From: Kiritimatiellales bacterium
GTDB lineage: Bacteria > Verrucomicrobiota > Kiritimatiellia > Kiritimatiellales > Pontiellaceae
Assembly (NCBI GenBank): GCA_030588285.1
Contig: JAUUYK010000087.1
Span: 1 to 5,400 of the forward strand
DNA: 5,400 nt
Reading direction: 5' to 3'
The position numbers and the translations under genes are program-made. Positions 5,391 through 5,400 of the stretch are shown here, one piece after another. Under the pieces are notes generated by a model. That model searched no databases, was not told the DNA's origin, and was given only the letters and a program-made list of their open reading frames with translations. Within the stretch, counting starts at the first letter, position 1; every line of letters begins with the position of its first letter.

Positions 5391-5400
5391 TGCGGAGTGG

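Larger units (their letters stand above)
5006..5400. other. Non-coding right end, no convincing protein gene
   Basis: All plus frames carry frequent stops. Two minus-strand frames run open for about 55-58 codons (from 5110 to 4945, through the cspA terminator, and from the window edge to 5222), but neither has a start with a ribosome site or recognisable sequence. The stretch instead holds hairpins, a T8 terminator-like run, a candidate promoter and nested complementary arms, described separately. No tRNA, rRNA, tmRNA, SRP or RNase P signature was recognised. Confidence 0.6.

Noticed and set aside
5222..5400. Minus-strand frame open for 58 codons from the right edge to a TGA at 5224-5222
   Set aside because: The translation is rich in Ser, Leu and Cys with no recognisable motif, and it crosses the strong inverted repeats. 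It could be the end of a gene beyond the edge, but nothing here supports that.
5006..5400. Search for CRISPR repeats, integron attC sites, transposon ends or known riboswitch signatures
   Set aside because: No direct repeat series, no terminal inverted repeat pair with target duplication, and no known consensus was found by eye.

Overview
The window is ordinary bacterial chromosome: dense genes on both strands, overlapping genes, Shine-Dalgarno sites and an intrinsic terminator. It carries the start of a Na+-translocating NADH:quinone reductase (Nqr) operon, a trans-polyprenyl diphosphate synthase, a short lysine 2,3-aminomutase-type radical SAM enzyme with a small unknown partner, and a cold-shock protein. 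Nqr points to a Gram-negative, respiring, probably marine or salt-adapted bacterium. The proteins are clearly diverged from the Vibrio forms. The gene mix made me think of Verrucomicrobiota (Opitutae-like), but that is a low-confidence inference.

Layout. Positions 1-914 (minus) hold nqrB, cut off by the left edge. Positions 914-2269 (minus) hold nqrA, which starts at TTG and overlaps nqrB by one base. Positions 2270-2405 are a promoter-sized gap with a small palindrome. Positions 2406-3269 (minus) hold the polyprenyl diphosphate synthase. Positions 3270-3373 are a divergent promoter region in which one AT-rich hexamer appears to serve as -10 in both directions. Positions 3374-4435 (plus) hold the kamA-like gene, followed after 5 bases by a GTG-started 63-residue protein (4441-4632). 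Positions 4738-4941 (plus) hold a CspA-type cold-shock protein, ending in a strong terminator (4969-5005). Positions 5006-5400 hold no convincing protein gene but contain a second terminator-like hairpin (5096-5148) and a nested set of complementary arms (5291-5385) that suggests a structured RNA.

How the genes may work together. The synthase makes long-chain polyprenyl diphosphate, the tail precursor of respiratory quinones, and Nqr reduces such quinones while pumping Na+. Their same-strand adjacency is therefore functionally plausible. The aminomutase and its small partner form a tight two-gene unit on the opposite strand. The cold-shock gene looks like an independent unit with an AT-rich leader that can fold over its own ribosome binding site.

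The most interesting unexplained material is the non-coding right end (5006-5400) and the shared promoter near 3280.
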